Assembly (NCBI GenBank): GCA_025210395.1
Contig: JAOARV010000067.1
Span: 303,071-367,070, forward strand
DNA length: 64,000 nucleotides
From: Marinisporobacter sp.
Lineage (GTDB): Bacteria > Bacillota > Clostridia > Peptostreptococcales > Thermotaleaceae
Direction: 5' to 3'
Shown: positions 63,818-64,000 of the stretch, in pieces
Layout of the letters: every line of letters starts with the position of its first letter
How positions within the stretch are numbered: the first letter of the stretch is position 1
Position numbers and translations under genes: made by a program
The notes under the pieces: generated by a model
What the model was told of the DNA's origin: nothing
Seen by the model: the letters and a program-made list of their open reading frames with translations, nothing else
Databases searched by the model: none

Positions 63818-64000
63818 GTAAGCGTCAACTCCAATACACATATTAATTAATCATTATTCTTGATAAAATCATCTCAAAAGAAATTGAGGTGATATAAATA
63901 TGAATCGTGAAGAAAATCAAAAATATTGGGAAAGGCTAATTCATAATCAAATGGAAAGTGGTCTTTCTCAAAAGCAGTGGTGTGAAGAAAATAATATAAA
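63818..64000 (+). mobile_element. IS66-family element, left end (continues beyond window)
   Basis: GTAAGCGTCAACTCCAA begins the element, matching IS66 terminal repeats, and is followed 83 bases later by tnpA. It is inserted inside the ABC-ATPase remnant. The rest of the element lies outside the window. Confidence 0.8.
63901..64000 (+). CDS. tnpA: IS66 TnpA, N-terminal part
   Basis: Partial gene cut by the window end, 33 codons visible: MNREENQKYWERLIHNQMES then GLSQKQWCEENN. This is the helix-turn-helix start of IS66 TnpA. ATG 63901 follows GAGGTGATATAAAT. No defect is visible in the part seen, and the leader has the same length as that of the truncated copy at 9.6 kb. Confidence 0.85.

Noticed and set aside
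1..64000. CRISPR arrays, tRNA or rRNA genes, prophage modules
   Set aside because: No regularly spaced repeats, cloverleaf sequences or phage structural genes were seen on reading both strands.

Overview
The window is AT-rich DNA from an anaerobic, spore-forming, motile member of the Clostridia (Firmicutes). The evidence is strong AGGAGG-type ribosome sites, a T-box riboswitch, spore genes (cotJB/cotJC, sleB-ypeB, a CotF-like coat gene), ferredoxin-nitroreductase chemistry and a CheA/CheB/CheR/CheW/CheY operon. I cannot name the species. Most genes lie on the minus strand in short operons closed by clear intrinsic terminators. No tRNA, rRNA, CRISPR array or prophage was seen.

1-12.9 kb is accessory-like. 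It holds a gene cut by the left edge, a Cache-HAMP-GGDEF diguanylate cyclase, a redox group (OhrR-like MarR, PNPOx-like protein and ferredoxin-nitroreductase on minus, FMN reductase on plus), a large chemoreceptor, a graveyard of insertion-sequence pieces (ISL3, IS3 and a truncated IS66 left end, 8.99-9.69 kb), a short TetR regulator and four minus-strand genes ending with a NucS/DUF91-type nuclease gene. A decayed copy of that nuclease gene's 5' end lies at 1.3-1.5 kb.

12.9-37 kb is housekeeping and sporulation. It contains an RlmCD-type rRNA methyltransferase, a HAD phosphatase, an MBL hydrolase, spore coat CotJB/CotJC, PrsW, germination YpeB/SleB with a newly noticed 33-residue membrane peptide upstream, an aminotransferase, two polar amino-acid ABC transporters (one with tandem duplicated binding proteins), TcdA, an orphan cation-efflux C-terminal domain, a CotF-like coat protein, threonine aldolase, a CBS-domain pyrophosphatase, asnA behind an AAC-specifier T-box, and an ABC-F ATPase.

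37-46.4 kb is one chemotaxis operon: cheY-cheA-cheW-mcp-cheR-cheB, then a PAS histidine kinase and a receiver protein. The kinase carries what look like an eroded receiver and a histidine-less HPt at its C-terminus, so the stand-alone receiver next door may have taken over that role.

46.6-55.6 kb holds a small membrane protein, PhzF, a split DUF318-like permease, an OFA-family MFS transporter with an acyl-CoA synthetase, and a four-gene membrane cluster (DUF4247, two DUF350 proteins, a membrane-anchored spermidine-synthase-like enzyme).

55.6-64 kb is again accessory and decayed. It has a MarR gene diverging from a palindrome-covered promoter that drives only a 43-codon peptide gene with its own terminator (the best candidate here for an undescribed unit), a fragment of a GNAT gene, a MerR gene reduced by internal deletion, a GNAT-DTW fusion, a membrane/DUF1189 pair, an IS1380 remnant, and an 874-residue membrane-TPR protein made of two tandem copies of one module. 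That last gene is flanked by two diverged fragments of one ABC-ATPase gene. The right-hand fragment is cut by an IS66 element that runs off the window.
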